This document shows, one piece after another, positions 28,884-37,539 of a DNA stretch of 64,000 nucleotides (its first letter is position 1; every line of letters starts with the position of its first letter). Origin of the DNA: Trichomonas vaginalis G3 (Eukaryota > Parabasalia > Trichomonadida > Trichomonadidae); NCBI RefSeq assembly GCF_026262505.1, contig NC_067207.1, positions 15,220,082 to 15,284,081 on the forward strand. Direction: 5' to 3'. The translations under genes were made by a program, and so were the position numbers. A model generated the notes under the pieces. It did no database searches, was not told the DNA's origin, and was given only the letters and a program-made list of their open reading frames with translations.

Positions 28884-29624
28884 TTAATCTGTCATCTCAT
28901 CAGCTATTTTCTCTATTTGAAATTGCCATAATATTTCATTCATAAATTCTAAATCACAATCAAATAGGTCAGTTATTCTAAATTTAATATTTGATAAATC
29001 TTTTGAATGAAGAATAAATGAATTCCCGGATAATTGAAACGGATATGATAAAGAAAATGTGTTTAAGTTGATGGATAAAATGTTTTGTATTGATGGGTAA
29101 GAGTTAGGGTCTAATGTTTGATGTGAAAATCTCATTGGGGTATTAACTTTATCACATTTGATTAAAATGAAATTGGAACCAGTGTCAGAATACAAAACAT
29201 CCCCAACATCTTTTTCAAAATTTAATATCCCCAACAATGAACGAAGATGAGGAGTACAAAATTTAATTTTCAGCGGGAATTTAATAAGGTTATTTATTTC
29301 ATCAAGTTCAAAAAGTTTATCGGGTTTTGATTTAAAATTTTCTTCATACCATACGATAAATGATTCATTTAAATAACTTAAAATCGTGTTAATATCCCAT
29401 TTCGCTATCACATTATTTATATACATATCATACGTTTTTTCAAGGTCTACGACCTCGCCGCTATGCGGCTCATGGTCATCTTTAATAAATGATATATAAT
29501 CTGAAGGGTCTAAAAGAATGGGATTAAATTTACCACTCACAGAAACGAGAGTAACATTATAAATTCCGCTAACTGTTAAATTTAATTCACAGTTATTATT
29601 CGAAATAATATTGATAATTGACAT
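28884..29624 (-). CDS. Maverick B structural-type protein (possible minor capsid)
   Basis: A 246-residue, beta-rich protein not firmly recognised (MSIINIISNNNCELNLTVSG; FKFRITDLF-type strands near the end). It lies immediately behind the tail-fibre gene on the same strand and shares a divergent start region with the gene at 29645 (TTACGATTAAAAAT between them). The size and strand content would suit a single-jelly-roll minor capsid (penton) protein, which this element should have and which I could not place elsewhere. A short GC-rich double micro-hairpin (29443-29469) is inside the coding sequence. Confidence 0.4.
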   Translation of the reverse strand: MSIINIISNNNCELNLTVSGIYNVTLVSVSGKFNPILLDPSDYISFIKDDHEPHSGEVVDLEKTYDMYINNVIAKWDINTILSYLNESFIVWYEENFKSKPDKLFELDEINNLIKFPLKIKFCTPHLRSLLGILNFEKDVGDVLYSDTGSNFILIKCDKVNTPMRFSHQTLDPNSYPSIQNILSINLNTFSLSYPFQLSGNSFILHSKDLSNIKFRITDLFDCDLEFMNEILWQFQIEKIADEMTD

Positions 29625-29644
29625 TTTTTATTACGATTAAAAAT

Positions 29645-30124
29645 ATGGTAAAGCGTTATTTTCCAGTGATAAATAAAACTAGAATAAGATTACATCAAGA
29701 ATTCATAAATTCAACGAATAAGAAATTCATTCATGTTATAAATTTTAGTGTTTTCAGAAAATATGAGTCAGTGTCATATTCATCAACAGGTTATATTTCA
29801 CTTCATTCAAATTTAGTTCAATCAAACCCATATAATGATCATTTCATAAGATTTTCAGATGGTATTAAAAATGTAATTGATAAATTAAAATATGAACAGA
29901 TTGACAATATCGAATTTTTGGAATTTTGGTTTAAATATCCCGATGGAAAAAAGATTGAAGTTAAAGATAAAGCTGATACTATAACAAAAACAATTACAAT
30001 GACCGATCCGGATAGTGGGGAACAAAAAGAAATAAAACAAACGATAGAAACTGGTGAAAGGTCAATTATTATTGATTATGATTCAAAGGATTATTATTCG
30101 ATAATGTTAATGCTTGAATATTAA
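29645..30124 (+). CDS. Hypothetical Maverick B protein
   Basis: A 159-residue protein beginning MVKRYFPVINKTRIRLHQEF; rich in aromatic residues and strands (SVFRKYESVSYSSTGYISLH) with a charged loop (DPDSGEQKEIKQTIETGE). The ATG at 29645 is used; an upstream TTG lies in the neighbouring gene. It is divergent from the gene at 28884-29624 and converges, with overlapping stops, on the gene at 30121-30780. No family recognised; a virion protein is likely from position. Confidence 0.5.
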   Translation: MVKRYFPVINKTRIRLHQEFINSTNKKFIHVINFSVFRKYESVSYSSTGYISLHSNLVQSNPYNDHFIRFSDGIKNVIDKLKYEQIDNIEFLEFWFKYPDGKKIEVKDKADTITKTITMTDPDSGEQKEIKQTIETGERSIIIDYDSKDYYSIMLMLEY

Positions 30125-30780
30125 ATAGCCTTAACAAAGAATTTTTCAAGTGATATTTTATATTCATCAACTATTTTATTATAAATATCATTATATGTTA
30201 AATGAAGTTCAGTTGTTGTTCCGTTCTTTGTTATCTTAATTGTACTAATATCCTTTATCGGATTTATTTTTGCAACTGTTCCGCAGCATGAAACCTCATC
30301 ATCTATGAAAAATTGAATCTTAACGTCTGAATCTTGAACATCACAATGAATGGCGATAATGTGAATTAATGATTCATAAGGTAAAATAATTAAACCGGAT
30401 TGATCAATTAAATTTATTATTGAATCATAATTATTAGTTATTATATCACGGTAAATTTTCATTAATTCAGAATTAATGTCTATTTTATATCGATGTTTGA
30501 TCAAGTGGTGCGGGTATGTTGGATAAGTGGGAATTTCAACAGGTTCTTTACCGGGTTCAGATAAAATGATTGGGTCTCCATCTTCTTTATTTTGCTCCTC
30601 CTCCTTTTTCGGTAAGTCACGAGTTAATAAATTTGGTTGAGTTGCTGACCTTGTTAATTCAGGGCTAACATTAACTTTAACATTTTGAATAATTCGTGAT
30701 TTATCATCATTTACGTTATAACCAACCGTAATCTCTGCTTTTGCGTTAGTGTTCTTTTGACTAGTGAAACGTCTTCTCAT
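30121..30780 (-). CDS. Hypothetical Maverick B protein
   Basis: A 219-residue protein. The first 85 residues are charged and probably disordered (MRRRFTSQKNTNAKAEITVG; KKEEEQNKEDGD; PGKEPVEIPTYPTYP), and the remainder is a mixed alpha/beta domain (LIILPYESLIHIIAIHCDVQ). The layout, a basic disordered start plus a small domain, parallels the 144-residue Maverick C protein at 54124-54558, but sequence similarity is not clear. No enzyme motif. Confidence 0.5.
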   Translation of the reverse strand: MRRRFTSQKNTNAKAEITVGYNVNDDKSRIIQNVKVNVSPELTRSATQPNLLTRDLPKKEEEQNKEDGDPIILSEPGKEPVEIPTYPTYPHHLIKHRYKIDINSELMKIYRDIITNNYDSIINLIDQSGLIILPYESLIHIIAIHCDVQDSDVKIQFFIDDEVSCCGTVAKINPIKDISTIKITKNGTTTELHLTYNDIYNKIVDEYKISLEKFFVKAI

Positions 30781-30812
30781 TTATAATCGAATAAAAAAAT
30801 ATATTTAAACTT

Positions 30813-31712
30813 TTATTTTGCTGGAAGTTTTGAATCTATTATTCCCTGTATTTGTTCTTGAAGTTGATTTTTAGCTGGTTCATTGTAATTAATAGACCTA
30901 ATATATTCATTAATTGCATTCTTATAATCATCTGATTTCTCAAATTTTCTTTTATCTGATTCCTTAACTAAATCATAAGTTAAACCTCGTTGCTGATATA
31001 ATGGTTTCTTAATTAAATCTTTGAATGCTTGAGATAAAGCACCTGATGCAATTCTTGCTACTATAATTGGTTGGAATTGCTGTTTAAGTTCATCTTTAAC
31101 ATTTGCGAAAACTGGATCGAATAAAGCAACTTTAAAGAATTTCTTAGCTGAAATTTCAGGTCTAATATTTGCATATTGACCATCAAACTGGTTAGAATAT
31201 CGTGGTAATCCATCCGGTCCCTCTTCAATAGCATTTAATTCTTCATTGAAATAAGAATATGGATTATAACGGTATGAATTAATTGGACCATTTTCACCTT
31301 CTCCAATGTATTGTTTAACAGCTTTTCCATTTTCATCAAATTGCATAGGATAACGTTCATTATATGCTTTACGTTTAGGATAATCAGTTATAGTTAATTT
31401 ATAACCATTTATGACTTTAATATTACCTTGACCATCAGTAACGAAAACTTCATTTATACCATCAGGTTTTCCATTTGGACCCGTAATGTCTGCTTCGTGT
31501 GCTTCCCAATTTGGACCTTGACGTTTGGCATATGCTTGAGCTTCTGGTAATGTTAAAACGTTTCTCATTTGTTTAACATCTTTTTGAAGACCAGCAACAA
31601 TATGAACTAATTCTTTCATTCCATCAGGAACTTTCATAGTTCTATTATATGCACCCTTTTTGTTTGTTCCTTGTTTTAATGGAACCTGTAGAAGATTTGC
31701 TATTTCTGTCAT
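30813..31712 (-). CDS. Hypothetical Maverick B protein, 299 residues
   Basis: A hydrophilic protein with a helical start ([20 protein letters not shown]), a Gly/Asn/Tyr-rich middle ([20 protein letters not shown]) and a helical end ([18 protein letters not shown]). No recognised family, signal or membrane segment. Its place next to the packaging ATPase and capsid genes on the same strand suggests a structural or scaffold role. Frame intact. Confidence 0.5.
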   Translation of the reverse strand: MTEIANLLQVPLKQGTNKKGAYNRTMKVPDGMKELVHIVAGLQKDVKQMRNVLTLPEAQAYAKRQGPNWEAHEADITGPNGKPDGINEVFVTDGQGNIKVINGYKLTITDYPKRKAYNERYPMQFDENGKAVKQYIGEGENGPINSYRYNPYSYFNEELNAIEEGPDGLPRYSNQFDGQYANIRPEISAKKFFKVALFDPVFANVKDELKQQFQPIIVARIASGALSQAFKDLIKKPLYQQRGLTYDLVKESDKRKFEKSDDYKNAINEYIRSINYNEPAKNQLQEQIQGIIDSKLPAK

Positions 31713-31752
31713 GTTTAATTATAAATAAAAAATAAAAATTAATTATAAAAAG

Positions 31753-32579
31753 TTAATCAAATTTAACACCTCCTTTATTTAAATCAACTATTATTTTTCC
31801 ATGTTCACCTAATTGCTGATATTGTGTGTAAAGTTCATTAATGCTCATTGGTAAATTCACTTGATAAAGCATAACGTTCAACTGTTGACGACTAAACCCA
31901 CTGAAAATGAAAAGGTTGATAGATTTGATTTAATGTTTGTGCTTAATGCTTTGAAATATTGAACAGCCATAAAGAATGAACACTGAATGTGTCGACATTG
32001 AGTTAATAACTGATTAAAATATGATTTCTCATTTGTTATTAGTTTTGATTTCACTGCATCATCTAGAAAAATGAGTGAATGCAAAAATTCTCTATCAAAA
32101 TTTGAAATAGAAAGTGTTTCAAATAATTCATCCCGTTGTTTATCAATAATTTTATCCTCTAATCCTTGCTTCTTGATTGTATTATATAATTCTTTATACA
32201 TTAAAAAGTTTTTTAAATAATCTTCTGCTTCTTCTTGTGATAAATAAATAATTGGAATTTTGATTAAATGCTTTAAAGATTCAAATGTATCATCTGAAGG
32301 TGAACCTGAACGGTTGATATAAATTAACACATGTGAATAGGGGGAAGTGTTAGCAATAATGATAATTTGTTTTAATATCGTTAATGTTTTACCTTTATTT
32401 TGTTTACCAATTGCTGCAGTGATTGAATTTAAGTAACATTCAGAATATGGAATTTTCATTAATTTTTCCTTAGATAGAGCATTTCTATTATCACTCAATG
32501 CTTCATTAATCATATCATCTATGTATGTATTATATACTCCTGCTAATTCTTCATAAGGAGTGTATGAATTTAAATCCAT
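31753..32579 (-). pseudogene. Maverick B DNA-packaging ATPase (A32/FtsK-HerA type), region broken
   Basis: The region encodes a P-loop ATPase: Walker A GKQNKGKT near residue 58, Walker B HSLIFLDDA near residue 166, and a following glutamine-rich sensor-like stretch (QCRHIQCSFFMAVQYF). Size and motif spacing suit the A32-like genome-packaging ATPases of Polintons and related large DNA viruses, which push DNA into the capsid. It stands next to the major capsid gene on the same strand, the usual pairing. The region looks broken about once. Confidence 0.75.
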
Positions 32580-32603
32580 TTAATCAAAAATAAATTTATA
32601 ATT

Positions 32604-34244
32604 TTAAACATTTCTATTCATCAATATTTCATCATATGAACTTCTATACTGTGGTGGTGTACCTGTTGGATGATATTTCAAACCTTCATCCGGTGTCCAT
32701 GTCCAATATGTAGTCCTAGTAAACCAAACCTGAGGAGGATTTGTCACCTTTGAACAGTAAGTGTCATTTTCACCCTGAATGATTGGATAAGCTTTCACTT
32801 GTACTGTAACTTGTGAGTTGAAAGTTTCTAATCCATCAAAGAATATACCCGCTCCATCACGTTGAACTGGAATAGTGCATAAGAATGAAGTTTGGTCTTT
32901 CCATGTTCTAGCTAATGGCGTGCCATCATCTGCATTCAGTGGTCTAGTTAATGAGTCCTCGTATTCTTCTGTGCATTCATTCACTCCATCTAAATCAGAA
33001 GCTTGAAGCATACGTGTAAAGAATATGTCACCCACTGTGGTCATCGCTTGATCGGGGAAGTTTCTGGAATCTATAGTGACCTGAAGACCTCGAAGCATTG
33101 GATTTTCTAAAACTGTTCTTTGCATTGCATTCTTCGGAAATGCTAACACAACATCTGTAACATTATGAAGAGCGTATGAGAAATCTGAGCTAATACCTTC
33201 AGGAGTGATGCAACCTCCATTTAGTGAACGAACGTCAATATGTTGAGCTGGAATCATGAATGGATCTTCCTTACTGAATAAACGTGGTATTGCTTTAACT
33301 GATTCTTCAATTAAACCGTATCCTGGTGTAATGCATTTATCCTCTAAAACTTCCATCTTTGTGCATGAAATAATAACGTCATCAACTGTTGCGTCAGCAG
33401 ATGTAGCGGCTAAGCTTGTAATTAATTTGGCAGGAAGTCCGATTTGTTGGAATTTGCGATCATATTTATAAACATGATTCATAATCTTTTCATAATTTTC
33501 ATCAGTTATCTTTTCATAAACGTAATTTTGTAAATCAGCAACTCTTAACGGGTCAACCTGACAAAATACTAAAGTATCCCTGAAAACATAATATTTAAGA
33601 ATGATATCACCAAATGATTTAGGATAATCATCGAACGCCTGAAATGCTAACAAATCATTTACCGGAATAATCATATCAAAAGTGACATCAACTTCTTCAT
33701 TTGCTTTCTTGAAAACTTCTGAAGGGTCAATATATTTACCACATACTGAGTTATCATATTTTTGAACATTATTATATAACGAATGAACAAACTTTTTAAC
33801 TTTCCTTTCTGATTTTGGTTTATATGTTGCAAATGCGAAAGATTCACGGGCGCAATCCATCTGAAGATAACCGGCATCACCTCTTTCGGTTTCTACTTCT
33901 AATTGTTTAAAGCTTTGATTTGATGATTTGTAACCAACGAATAAACGCATGCATTTAAAAGCGGCATCACATGTGAAAGCTTTATTTGAAACTAGAGTTG
34001 CTTTAACTTTGCGTTTAATATATGTGTCACCTAATTGGTTCACATCATGAGCCGGATTTGTAATTCTTAAATGAGTTTGTTTATCATCAAAATATGAAGC
34101 ATCAGAGTCATAGCATGAACTTTCAAGTTCTCTATAATATCTTCTACCGTCATTCTTTGCGAATATTTCATTTATCTTTTCGAATGAATGAAACACATTT
34201 CCATTAATCGGTTTAGTGTTTGGCACCAAATAGTTAGTCGTCAT
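32604..34244 (-). CDS. Maverick B major capsid protein (double jelly roll)
   Basis: A 546-residue, strand-rich protein, frame intact. Its size, its place directly upstream of the packaging ATPase, and shared features with the Maverick C protein at 52523-54096 (a C-terminal (S/T)-x-F-L-C-(T/G)-(I/F)-P block: TSFLCTIPVQRDGAGIFFDG) identify it as the major capsid protein. Polinton capsids are predicted to have the double-jelly-roll fold. The end is tryptophan-rich (TYWTWTPDEGLKY). It suggests that the element could once form particles; whether this copy does cannot be told. Confidence 0.7.
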   Translation of the reverse strand: MTTNYLVPNTKPINGNVFHSFEKINEIFAKNDGRRYYRELESSCYDSDASYFDDKQTHLRITNPAHDVNQLGDTYIKRKVKATLVSNKAFTCDAAFKCMRLFVGYKSSNQSFKQLEVETERGDAGYLQMDCARESFAFATYKPKSERKVKKFVHSLYNNVQKYDNSVCGKYIDPSEVFKKANEEVDVTFDMIIPVNDLLAFQAFDDYPKSFGDIILKYYVFRDTLVFCQVDPLRVADLQNYVYEKITDENYEKIMNHVYKYDRKFQQIGLPAKLITSLAATSADATVDDVIISCTKMEVLEDKCITPGYGLIEESVKAIPRLFSKEDPFMIPAQHIDVRSLNGGCITPEGISSDFSYALHNVTDVVLAFPKNAMQRTVLENPMLRGLQVTIDSRNFPDQAMTTVGDIFFTRMLQASDLDGVNECTEEYEDSLTRPLNADDGTPLARTWKDQTSFLCTIPVQRDGAGIFFDGLETFNSQVTVQVKAYPIIQGENDTYCSKVTNPPQVWFTRTTYWTWTPDEGLKYHPTGTPPQYRSSYDEILMNRNV

Positions 34245-34313
34245 TTATTAATAAATAAAAAATCAAAATTAAAAGATGAAAATGAATTTTTAATTTTAAT
34301 GAAATAATCAACT

Positions 34314-34529
34314 ATGGCTGCAGGTATATTTAAGAAACTGTGGGATAAAGTAAAAAGAGGAGCGAGTAAAGTTTGGGAAACATTGAAGACGGGGGCAAAT
34401 TGGATATTTAAGAATAAAGAAGCAATTAGTGACGTTGCTGAATCAATAACACCAAAAGCTGCCCCAATAAGAGAAGTTTTAAATAAAGGAGAAAAAGTTT
34501 ATCAAAGACTACAACCGATACTAAGATAA
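34314..34529 (+). CDS. Small amphipathic protein 1 (Maverick B)
   Basis: A 71-residue protein starting MAAGIFKKLWDKVKRGASKV, basic and amphipathic through residue 45, then a neutral tail. The first eight residues nearly equal those of the opposite-strand gene at 34590-34826, so the two are diverged duplicates pointing towards each other. Possible membrane-active or DNA-condensing virion peptide; inference from composition. Confidence 0.55.
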   Translation: MAAGIFKKLWDKVKRGASKVWETLKTGANWIFKNKEAISDVAESITPKAAPIREVLNKGEKVYQRLQPILR

Positions 34530-34541
34530 AAATAATTTTAA

Positions 34542-34574
34542 GCCGCTAAGCGGCGAGATGATCCATAGGATCTC
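34542..34574. repeat. Two GC-rich micro-hairpins between converging genes
   Basis: GCCGC-TAA-GCGGC at 34542-34554 and GATCC-ATA-GGATC at 34560-34572 with flanking GAGAT/TCTC pairing. Position between the ends of two converging genes allows a terminator role. Confidence 0.75.
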
Positions 34575-34589
34575 ATATTTATTTTTCCA

Positions 34590-34826
34590 CTATCTACCTC
34601 CTATTTTATTAAGTATTCCTTCAGCTATTCCACCAACTGCGTTACCTGCTTGTGCTCCCATCGCCGGATTACCTGCTTTAGTACCTAAAACTCCACTTAT
34701 GATAGTTCCTGCCGTTTTCGCTACTGGTGCCAAAAAGTTTGCAATGGGTTTAATAATCTTTTTATGAACCCAACCCGCAGCTTTCTTAATTCCATCCCAT
34801 AATTTTTTAAAGAATCCTGCCGCCAT
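34590..34826 (-). CDS. Small amphipathic protein 2 (Maverick B)
   Basis: A 78-residue protein starting MAAGFFKKLWDGIKKAAGWV; I chose this ATG because it matches the start of the paralogue at 34314 and follows a T/A-rich leader. The second half is a Gly/Ala-rich hydrophobic stretch (KTAGTIISGVLGTKAG, GNAVGGIAEGIL). This basic-amphipathic-plus-glycine layout is like minor membrane-interacting virion proteins. No homology to a named family is claimed. Confidence 0.55.
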   Translation of the reverse strand: MAAGFFKKLWDGIKKAAGWVHKKIIKPIANFLAPVAKTAGTIISGVLGTKAGNPAMGAQAGNAVGGIAEGILNKIGGR

Positions 34827-34893
34827 TTCTGATTTAATATTAATTAAAAAAATATATTCCATCACTTATATTCTAATTTTTATTTAATGATAA

Positions 34894-35262
34894 ATGAAAC
34901 CGATTTTAAAAATAAATGAAACAGAGGAGGAAGAAATAAATGAAAGTGAAAATGTTCAACAAAAAATAAACGTTGTTAAACCAATTACTGAAATAAAAAT
35001 TTTTTCATCTGTTGAAGAATTTAATGACTATTATGCTAATAATAAAAAATTATTTGAAGAATTGACAACGTGTAAATTGAATAAAATGTTTAAAGTTGAT
35101 GGATTCAAAATTTCAAAAATAAAAGGAGTGATTAGTTTGAAATCTATTCCTCAATCAAGAATCACCTCATTAATGAAAATAGATGATTTAACAAAAAGAA
35201 TAGAAGAGATTGAAGAAAGAATGAATCAAATAATTGATATCATAAATTCAAATAATCATTAG
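34894..35262 (+). CDS. Hypothetical Maverick B protein
   Basis: A 122-residue protein with an acidic start (NETEEEEINESENVQQK), a central alpha/beta part (SVEEFNDYYANNKKLFEELT) and a C-terminal coiled coil (DDLTKRIEEIEERMNQIIDI). Its stop lies 4 bases from the converging stop of the next gene. No family recognised. Confidence 0.5.
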   Translation: MKPILKINETEEEEINESENVQQKINVVKPITEIKIFSSVEEFNDYYANNKKLFEELTTCKLNKMFKVDGFKISKIKGVISLKSIPQSRITSLMKIDDLTKRIEEIEERMNQIIDIINSNNH

Positions 35263-35266
35263 TTTC

Positions 35267-35746
35267 TTAAAGTTCAATGTTGAACTCATCAAATTCTTCT
35301 TCATCATTACCACTACCATTACCTTTAGCGAGTTTATTTACTCTTTCAACTTTATCTTTTGATAGTCTTTCGTTTAATTTTTTCTGAAGTTTTTCGTTAC
35401 CAAGTTCTAAAATTTTACATGGATGATATTTAAACCCGTTAAATTCTTTTTCCTCAGTTTTAATCATTAATCTACAAAGAACTTTAGTGAGGTGGTTTTG
35501 TTGTTTAAACCATTTATCCTTAATATTTGTTATAAATTCAATATCCGGAATTAATTCCCAAATTTTTGAATTTTCGATTAATTTACCATCAAATGCAAAA
35601 GCAATAGGTTTAATATTAAACTTACCTTTATAAAATAAACTTTGTACGTAATCATCAAAATAAACGTCTACTTGTTTAACCTGGGTGAGAATTGGTGAAA
35701 GTTTATCCATTAATTGATTCACAGTCACGAATTTTGATTCACTCAT
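35267..35746 (-). CDS. Conserved small Maverick protein with acidic tail, B copy
   Basis: A 159-residue protein related to the Maverick C gene at 59816-60289. Shared features: VDVYFDDYVQ against VNVIFNKKFV; KPIAFAFDGK against RPLAIVIDRK; FKYHPCKI against VKYYPSSL; and a C-terminal acidic tail (GNDEEEFDEFNIEL against DEGSEMVEEIDPEAI). A beta-rich body with an acidic tail is the layout of single-strand DNA-binding proteins, needed by a protein-primed replication system; this is inference. The leader TTTAATTCGTAAGAA precedes the ATG. Frame intact. Confidence 0.6.
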   Translation of the reverse strand: MSESKFVTVNQLMDKLSPILTQVKQVDVYFDDYVQSLFYKGKFNIKPIAFAFDGKLIENSKIWELIPDIEFITNIKDKWFKQQNHLTKVLCRLMIKTEEKEFNGFKYHPCKILELGNEKLQKKLNERLSKDKVERVNKLAKGNGSGNDEEEFDEFNIEL

Positions 35747-35810
35747 TTCTTACGAATTAAAAAAAAATAAATTATTCAAAAATGTAAGACATGAATTTTT
35801 AAAGTTTATT

Positions 35811-36555
35811 TTTTATTCATGAAAATAATTATTTCTAATTTCTTTTACTCTCTCGTATATACTAGATTTAAAGAATTCAGAACATTTCCCATAATCTCCT
35901 AAATGTTTTCTTATCCCCAACGTGTGCCAGTTATTATATGAAACTGAATAAACTTTATCTTTATCTTTACACCTTTCATCACTTCCAATATATTTATATC
36001 TCAGTTTTGATTTAGCATTTTCATATTCATTAACGTTTAATAATTCACAGTCTTCCTTTTTAAATTGATGTTTAAGATATTCAGGATTTAATACTCTACG
36101 TTTATATGCTCCTAACTTAGTTCTAAAGGTTTTTCTACAAAATTTAGGAATTCCATCCTCTTTAATGTCATCAATGATTTCCATTTCATTATTTTCAATT
36201 TCTTCTTCTCGTTTATGAGGTCTTTGATTATGACTCCATTGATTCCATGAAATTAAATATTCTTTATCATTATATTTATACCTCATTAGCTTATTTTGGC
36301 TTTCATATTCATTTAATAATTCACAATCTTCATTTTTAAATTGAAGTTTAACCCATTCAGGATTTAAACAATGTTTAATTAATCGCGGAATATCTGACAT
36401 CATCTATATATAGCTTCTTTTATAAAAGATAAAAAAATAAATTATTTTAAAATTAATGTTAATTTTTTAATGATTTATAAATAAATATATTTTAATGCAT
36501 CGTCTATATATAGATGTAACAAAAAAAGTCACTAAACCCGTCATATCCTACTACT
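35811..36555. repeat. Right terminal inverted repeat of Maverick B
   Basis: Reverse complement of 18303-19047; one substitution seen, changing Met to Ile in the encoded protein. It ends CCTACTACT followed by the GAAATT duplication. Confidence 0.95.
35813..36403 (-). CDS. Terminal-repeat protein of Maverick B, right copy
   Basis: Second copy of the 196-residue two-repeat protein, identical to the left copy except for one residue (FKSSIYERV here, FKSSMYERV there). Both copies are transcribed inwards from the ends. An intact frame in both copies, beside a broken polymerase, suggests that it is either selected or kept alike by copying between the ends. Confidence 0.75.
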   Translation of the reverse strand: MMSDIPRLIKHCLNPEWVKLQFKNEDCELLNEYESQNKLMRYKYNDKEYLISWNQWSHNQRPHKREEEIENNEMEIIDDIKEDGIPKFCRKTFRTKLGAYKRRVLNPEYLKHQFKKEDCELLNVNEYENAKSKLRYKYIGSDERCKDKDKVYSVSYNNWHTLGIRKHLGDYGKCSEFFKSSIYERVKEIRNNYFHE

Positions 36556-36596
36556 GAAATTGTATCCGTAATATATATACATTTATTAACAAAAGC

Positions 36597-37157
36597 TTAT
36601 ATTGACTTGATTTTGCTTCTTCTGTCATCTACAATTTTAGGTTTAAAGAAAGTATTTTTGATCACGCAAATATTGAACGGTATTGAGAACAATATATGGA
36701 TAAAAATCACAGCCTTTGCACATGAATCTAGATTTTTGTATGCGAATGTCAATGAATCAATTAAATATTCTTTGTCAATATTTGTTTGATCTGATGTAAC
36801 TTTATCTGCCATTTTATAAATGTCAACTTTTGTAGAGAAGTACCGAATGTTTCTCATTAGGTATATTGAAAAAATAAGAGCGCAATAAGTAAAATATTGA
36901 AGATATCGAGTCCTGAGATGCTTTGGGCAAAATACGATGATAATTACTGATATAAGGTATAAAGGGCAGTAAAATATGCCAACTAAGAGGTAAATTTTTA
37001 ATGGTATGTTGATTTTCAAATCATAAACAACATCTTTACTTAATGTTGAGTAATATAATATTAGAAATGAAGTTATTAATGTAGATAGCCAAAGTAGCAT
37101 ACTAAATAAGAACGGTAAAACAAAGGGATCAGGGCGTCTCGCTACTTTTCTTGGCAT
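36597..37157 (-). CDS. Hypothetical four-span membrane protein
   Basis: A 186-residue host protein with basic ends (MPRKVARRPDP ... DDRRSKIKSI) and four hydrophobic segments at about 12-35 (LPFLFSMLLWLSTLITSFL), 50-75, 85-105 and 145-170 (AVIFIHILFSIPFNICVI). No family recognised; trichomonad genomes carry many such small membrane proteins. Its stop lies only 36 bases from the target duplication of Maverick B, so the insertion just missed the gene. Confidence 0.65.
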   Translation of the reverse strand: MPRKVARRPDPFVLPFLFSMLLWLSTLITSFLILYYSTLSKDVVYDLKINIPLKIYLLVGIFYCPLYLISVIIIVFCPKHLRTRYLQYFTYCALIFSIYLMRNIRYFSTKVDIYKMADKVTSDQTNIDKEYLIDSLTFAYKNLDSCAKAVIFIHILFSIPFNICVIKNTFFKPKIVDDRRSKIKSI

Positions 37158-37539
37158 CTATGAAGTTTTGAAAATCAGACTCACAAAAAATCGATAATGA
37201 AGAATCATTTATTCATAATTTATCCAATAATTAAAATCAAAATCGTATTTGGAAAATTTTATATTATTTCCAAAATTTATGCCGTGCATAATTAAAATAT
37301 TGAATTGATTCAATACACTGCGCGGCACATATTTTAAACAATCGAAATTGAAGAAATATTATGGTTTTATTATAATTCTAATTGGTAAGCATTTAGATAT
37401 ATCTATTCAATCAAGACTATTTAGAATTAAGAAATAAAACAAGGAAAATAAATTTTCAAAATTTAATTCAAAGGAAAAACAAGATAAATGGATTGGTATT
37501 TGCATTTTTATAAAATAACAAACAAATCTAATATATAGT
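37158..37539. other. Intergenic stretch
   Basis: AT-rich spacer between two minus-strand genes. No feature seen. Confidence 0.5.

Larger units (their letters stand above)
18303..36555. mobile_element. Maverick B (Polinton), full-length 18.25 kb
   Basis: Complete Maverick: both ends begin AGTAGTAGGATATGAC, terminal inverted repeats are 745 bp (18303-19047 and 35811-36555), and GAAATT flanks both sides. Content, left to right: terminal-repeat gene (+), pPolB region (+), small protein (+), integrase region (+), coiled-coil protein (+), three mini-genes (-), tail-fibre protein (-), further structural-type genes, packaging ATPase (-), major capsid protein (-), two amphipathic proteins, an acidic-tail protein (-) and the second terminal-repeat gene (-). 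The repeats differ at one position that I could see, so insertion or homogenisation is recent. The polymerase, integrase and ATPase regions are broken, about seven or eight breaks in all; the capsid and fibre genes look whole. Confidence 0.95.

Noticed and set aside
33256-33471. 71-codon plus-strand frame inside the Maverick B capsid gene
   Set aside because: Antisense shadow of a long intact gene.
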